Source: Rubrolithibacter sp043763625
GTDB lineage: Bacteria; Bacteroidota; Bacteroidia; Sphingobacteriales; Sphingobacteriaceae
NCBI GenBank assembly: GCA_043763625.1
Contig: JAYULL010000124.1
Coordinates: 41,456-105,455, forward strand
Reading direction: 5' to 3'
Length of the DNA stretch: 64,000 nt
In this document: one piece after another, positions 61,084-64,000 of the stretch
Position numbering within the stretch: position 1 is the first letter of the stretch
How the letters are laid out: the number at the start of each line of letters is the position of its first letter
Program-made: the position numbers and the translations under genes
Notes under the pieces: model-generated
What the model saw: the letters and a program-made list of their open reading frames with translations, nothing else
The model's database searches: none
Told to the model about the DNA's origin: nothing

Positions 61084-62688
61084 TTAAAAATCTTTATACA
61101 AACTTCGGAACGAACTTCTTAAGCCAAAAGTTAGCCAGACCGTTTTATTGCTTGACAGATCATTTTTTTCTGATCGAATTATCCCTCCTAACTCCAATCT
61201 TAAATTGTATTTGGGATTAATAAGATAAGATGAGCTGCCTTCTAAAAAAACCAAATCCGTAGTAATTCCTTGCCCAATAAAATTGTTGTTTCTGCCGGTT
61301 GCAGTATGATAGGGTTTAGAAATATCTCCTCCGTAATTCACGGTTTTATTATAATCTAAACCGTAACGTGCAATATTAACCTGCCCCATAAAGTCTAAAC
61401 GCTTGTAAGAATAATTTATAATCCCTAAAGCTTCGCCAAAATTTGCCCCTAGCGGATGAGCAAGAGACTGCCTATAATGAGCATAATTAAGAATATCAAC
61501 CCGGCCTGAGTAGGTGTAGGGCTTCACAAGATTGGTTTCGAACAAATAATTCAGGCGCTTAATCTTGAATAAATCGGAACCCCTAAACCCTACTTGCAAT
61601 CCCCACTTATTACGATAGCTGCCGGTTCCTGCAAAAAAACTTTTAGCTTCAAACTCGTCTAAAAGGAATTGCCCGTAGAGGGTGGTTTTTTTTAGAATTT
61701 CATATTTAACATTTAAACCCAAAAGCGCATTATCCGGCGAACCTGCATTGAATTCTTGCGGACGTAAAAATATTATCGGGTTTACATATGCAGGATCAAA
61801 ACCTCTTTTGTTTCCCAAGCTATCGGTTTGGGCCCAAATTACTGCATCAAAGAAGCCTACAGAAAATCTATTGCTAACGTTCCAATCCAAATAATGATAT
61901 ATTCCTCCTTTTTTGCGATTTCCGGCATCGTATGATAGTTTCTTTGCTTTCGGATCAACCATTCCTGTCCAAATAGTCATGTATCTTACGTTTCCTAATG
62001 TGCCGGTAAGTTTAAAAAAAGGATAATTCATTGCATTATCAGACATTAAGAGACTTCGGTAACCGTCGCCGATAAAGTTTTTATCCTGCCCTAATGTAAT
62101 GTTCAAGTACTTGATCGGCGTATATGAAAGAATCGCCGTTGCGTACGACCAATCGCTAGTAGGCTTATTGGCCTTTCGAGCCGCAGATTGCCCCGGAACT
62201 ACCTCGTTATTCCTGACGAAATTTAAATAGTATTCCGGAAAAACGCCCTGATTTTCAAAGCCGCTTGCATAAAACGAAAACTTTTTGCCAACCGTTCCGC
62301 CTACCTGAAAGCCTCGGGTATTAAGCCAAGTAGTTTTCCCTTCTTCAAATTCTTTCCCGATCATAAAGTCCGGAAGAAAATCTACATAGGCTGTATAATC
62401 GCTCTTTTTTACATCTATCAAATGTTCGTTAAAAAGTTTTCGGTCGAGCCAAGATTGGCGGCCCGAACGAACACCGTAATTGAGAATAGAGTCAATACTT
62501 CCGGCAAGTAAGCTATCATCCGCAAAGAAAGGCCTTAGAGAGCTATGAAAACGTGTGTTCTTATTGTAAACCTCCTTTGAAAGTTTCTGATAAAACCGAT
62601 AGGAATAGGGGAACGTATTGTTGGGGGTTTGGGCTTGGGAAAATTTAACCAACATTAACAATCCCAAAAGTATTTTTATCTTTTTCAT
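61084..62688 (-). CDS. RemB-like outer-membrane beta-barrel protein
   Basis: The 534-residue protein has a signal peptide (about 1-19, ending FSQAQ). The remainder is a beta-rich chain with alternating aromatic residues and short turns, ending in an aromatic-rich FGLRSSFRSLYKDF, as expected of an outer-membrane barrel. It resembles RemB of gliding Flavobacteria and Wzi-type capsule assembly proteins; both share the FYASGFENQG and GDGYRSLLMSDN type strand motifs. Gliding cannot be claimed from this single gene. It is divergent from the O-antigen-like gene. Confidence 0.7.
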   Translation of the reverse strand: MKKIKILLGLLMLVKFSQAQTPNNTFPYSYRFYQKLSKEVYNKNTRFHSSLRPFFADDSLLAGSIDSILNYGVRSGRQSWLDRKLFNEHLIDVKKSDYTAYVDFLPDFMIGKEFEEGKTTWLNTRGFQVGGTVGKKFSFYASGFENQGVFPEYYLNFVRNNEVVPGQSAARKANKPTSDWSYATAILSYTPIKYLNITLGQDKNFIGDGYRSLLMSDNAMNYPFFKLTGTLGNVRYMTIWTGMVDPKAKKLSYDAGNRKKGGIYHYLDWNVSNRFSVGFFDAVIWAQTDSLGNKRGFDPAYVNPIIFLRPQEFNAGSPDNALLGLNVKYEILKKTTLYGQFLLDEFEAKSFFAGTGSYRNKWGLQVGFRGSDLFKIKRLNYLFETNLVKPYTYSGRVDILNYAHYRQSLAHPLGANFGEALGIINYSYKRLDFMGQVNIARYGLDYNKTVNYGGDISKPYHTATGRNNNFIGQGITTDLVFLEGSSSYLINPKYNLRLELGGIIRSEKNDLSSNKTVWLTFGLRSSFRSLYKDF

Positions 62689-62757
62689 TAATTAACTTTC
62701 TATGTGTCGTGCTTAATTCCGGGCAAATATGGCGAATTACCTATCCTTTAAAAAGGC

Positions 62758-62790
62758 TTTGAAAGAGCTTATTTTATTATTATAAATTTG
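62758..62790 (+). promoter_or_regulatory. Promoter of the O-antigen ligase-like gene
   Basis: TTTG (62758-62761), a 21-bp spacer, and TAAATTTG (62783-62790) match the Bacteroidota housekeeping consensus TTTG-N(19-21)-TAnnTTTG. The ATG at 62832 follows after 41 bp. This is the best promoter match in the window. Confidence 0.7.
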
Positions 62791-62831
62791 CGCAATAATA
62801 TCAGATGCCGGCTTGGTAATATCTTTTTAAT

Positions 62832-64000
62832 ATGATGTTGGTTTTTCCACTTGTTTATATCTCTTCTTTCTTGATTTCGTTGAGAGACATCATACGAGGA
62901 AAACGAGAATCAGTTGTGTTATTTTTAATATTGGCTTTGCCGATTTATATAACCAGCCTGTCAGTTACTTTTAGCTTTGGTTTAAATAACTATATAAAAT
63001 TTCTGCAACCGCTCAAAGAACTAATTGTTATTTTCTTATTAGGAACTCAAATTTGGACTTTACAAGGAAAAATACGACTGCATAAAATTGATTTTGTAGT
63101 TATTGCATTCTTTTTCTATACCTTTTTATATGCACTTCTGCCCATCGGCGAACAGAGCTTTTCAAACAGGTTGATTGCTTTTAAAAGTCTTTCCTTTTTT
63201 CCGCTGATTTACTTCTCAGGCAGGCTTTTCGACTTTCGGAAAATATATCTCAGCAAGTATTTTCACCTTATTTTATTGGCGGGCATTTTAGCAGCTTCGG
63301 TAACTCTTTTTGAGGTTTTTTTCTCTCAGCACTTTCAAACGCTTACCGGGTATGCCGATTATAACTACTATGTTTTCAACGTAGAACCTACAGGAAGCTA
63401 CGGATTAAGTTATACGTTTGAATCTGAAGGAGGATTTAAACGCTTTGCAAGTTTTTTTGCCAACCCTTTAGAACATGCCGCAGCAACGCTGTTAGCATTA
63501 GCAGTACTGGCAGCAGTTTGCACTACAGATAATAATAAATTCAGGTTCAATAACTTTACAGGCGCAGCTTTCGTTGCTACCGGTATTTCTATCCTTTTAG
63601 CTCTTTCGAGGTCACCGATGGTAGGTTATTTCTTGATAATTTATGTTTATGCCCTGATAAATAAAAGGAAACAGATTTTGTATGCTATCAATTTATTTAT
63701 AATGTCACTGGTATTGTATTTTTTCTATTGGATAAATAATAAGGACATACAAGAACTTATTTTAAACACCATTAATTTTAGTAACCCTTCCAGTGTGGGT
63801 CACGTTTTGGAGTGGATCGAAGGCGTAAATTCCATGATCAAGAACCCTTTAGGAATCGGTTTGGGAACTTCAGGAAGAGTTGGCGGCAGCTTTGGGGAGA
63901 CAACAGGCGGTGAAAATCAGTTCTTAATTGTAGGAGTTCAAACGGGAATAATTGCAGTTATTATTTATTTATTTATTTATTATTCGCTTATAAAAGAAAG
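62832..64000 (+). CDS. O-antigen ligase/polymerase-like membrane protein (3' part outside window)
   Basis: At least 389 residues encode about ten membrane helices with a large periplasmic loop, as in Wzy/WaaL-type O-antigen polymerases and ligases. The loop holds GLSYTFESEGGFKRFASFF, and the SRSPMVGY motif and ENQFLIVGVQTGIIA near the end are typical of the Wzy_C group. It should join polysaccharide or O-antigen units at the outer face of the inner membrane. No other surface-polysaccharide genes are seen before the window ends. The start is ATG 62832; the next codon is also ATG (62835). Confidence 0.85.
   Translation, partial: MMLVFPLVYISSFLISLRDIIRGKRESVVLFLILALPIYITSLSVTFSFGLNNYIKFLQPLKELIVIFLLGTQIWTLQGKIRLHKIDFVVIAFFFYTFLYALLPIGEQSFSNRLIAFKSLSFFPLIYFSGRLFDFRKIYLSKYFHLILLAGILAASVTLFEVFFSQHFQTLTGYADYNYYVFNVEPTGSYGLSYTFESEGGFKRFASFFANPLEHAAATLLALAVLAAVCTTDNNKFRFNNFTGAAFVATGISILLALSRSPMVGYFLIIYVYALINKRKQILYAINLFIMSLVLYFFYWINNKDIQELILNTINFSNPSSVGHVLEWIEGVNSMIKNPLGIGLGTSGRVGGSFGETTGGENQFLIVGVQTGIIAVIIYLFIYYSLIKE

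Noticed and set aside
61084..62688. A gliding-motility locus
   Set aside because: Only one RemB-like barrel is present; no gld, spr or other rem genes are visible in the window.

Overview
The window is chromosomal DNA of a Bacteroidota bacterium, most likely of the Sphingobacteriales (Pedobacter/Mucilaginibacter-like). The assignment rests on AT-rich DNA, the near absence of Shine-Dalgarno sequences, several TAnnTTTG -7 promoter boxes, and many lineage-typical proteins (DUF4175, DUF4197, DUF4407, DUF885, LruC, RemB-like, futalosine-route menaquinone enzymes, a CysDN/APS-reductase operon). There is no prophage, CRISPR array, rRNA operon or intact insertion sequence.

Layout. 1-6.8 kb: a minus-strand block with an RsbW-like ATPase (cut by the window edge), a giant coiled-coil DUF4175 membrane protein, and the sulfate-assimilation operon cysH-cysD-cysN behind a clear promoter and a 9-1-9 palindrome. 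7-9.4 kb: a low-density patch with a response regulator, a frameshifted tiny Lys-rich gene, a strange tRNA-like sequence, tRNA-Pro(GGG), and remnants of radC and of a REP-associated transposase. 9.4-18 kb: a GH130 lipoprotein, a decayed secreted-protein gene, a TlpA-like thioredoxin lipoprotein, an SDR, a rhomboid protease, and a PhoX-like lipoprotein followed by a di-haem peroxidase with a helical N-terminal extension. 18-25 kb: a sugar transferase, a second orphan receiver protein, YbaB, then a minus-strand run YfiT-hypothetical-hypothetical-cyclophilin-Xth, a small FAD protein and an aspartyl protease with a PDZ domain. 25-36.5 kb: DUF885, DUF4197, a 1223-residue NtrY-like kinase, fabD, folE and a QueD-like gene on the minus strand, divergent from mqnB-mqnD, then hldD. 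36.6-43 kb: prohibitin, a decayed patch, a coupled rhodanese/membrane-protein pair, DUF4407 and a frameshifted SNF2 helicase. 43-47.8 kb: a LruC lipoprotein, an HTTM-like membrane protein, a second LruC gene reduced to its 3' end, and a GNAT. 47.8-64 kb: a GT51-hpt-psd operon, mrp-nifU, def, a carbohydrate cluster (esterase, Gfo/Idh oxidoreductase, GH5) behind a LacI-like palindrome, scpA, dxs, a RemB-like barrel and the start of an O-antigen ligase/polymerase gene.

How the genes work together. CysDN adenylates sulfate, and CysH has the cysteine pattern of an APS reductase, so no CysC kinase is required. MqnB and MqnD are consecutive-branch enzymes of futalosine menaquinone synthesis. The GT51 and LPS-related genes (hldD, sugar transferase, O-antigen-like gene) serve the envelope. 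The carbohydrate cluster looks like one sugar-responsive transcription unit.

Main oddities. Gene decay is frequent: at least six remnants or frameshifts lie among healthy housekeeping genes. Small repeats sit in tight places: one fills the cysD-cysN gap, one appears to have entered mqnD in frame, and one may flank the ybaB 3' end. I found no clearly new multi-gene system. The best leads are the tRNA-like gene with its own terminator, the LruC/HTTM/LruC-remnant arrangement, the in-frame repeat in MqnD, and the two candidate operators.
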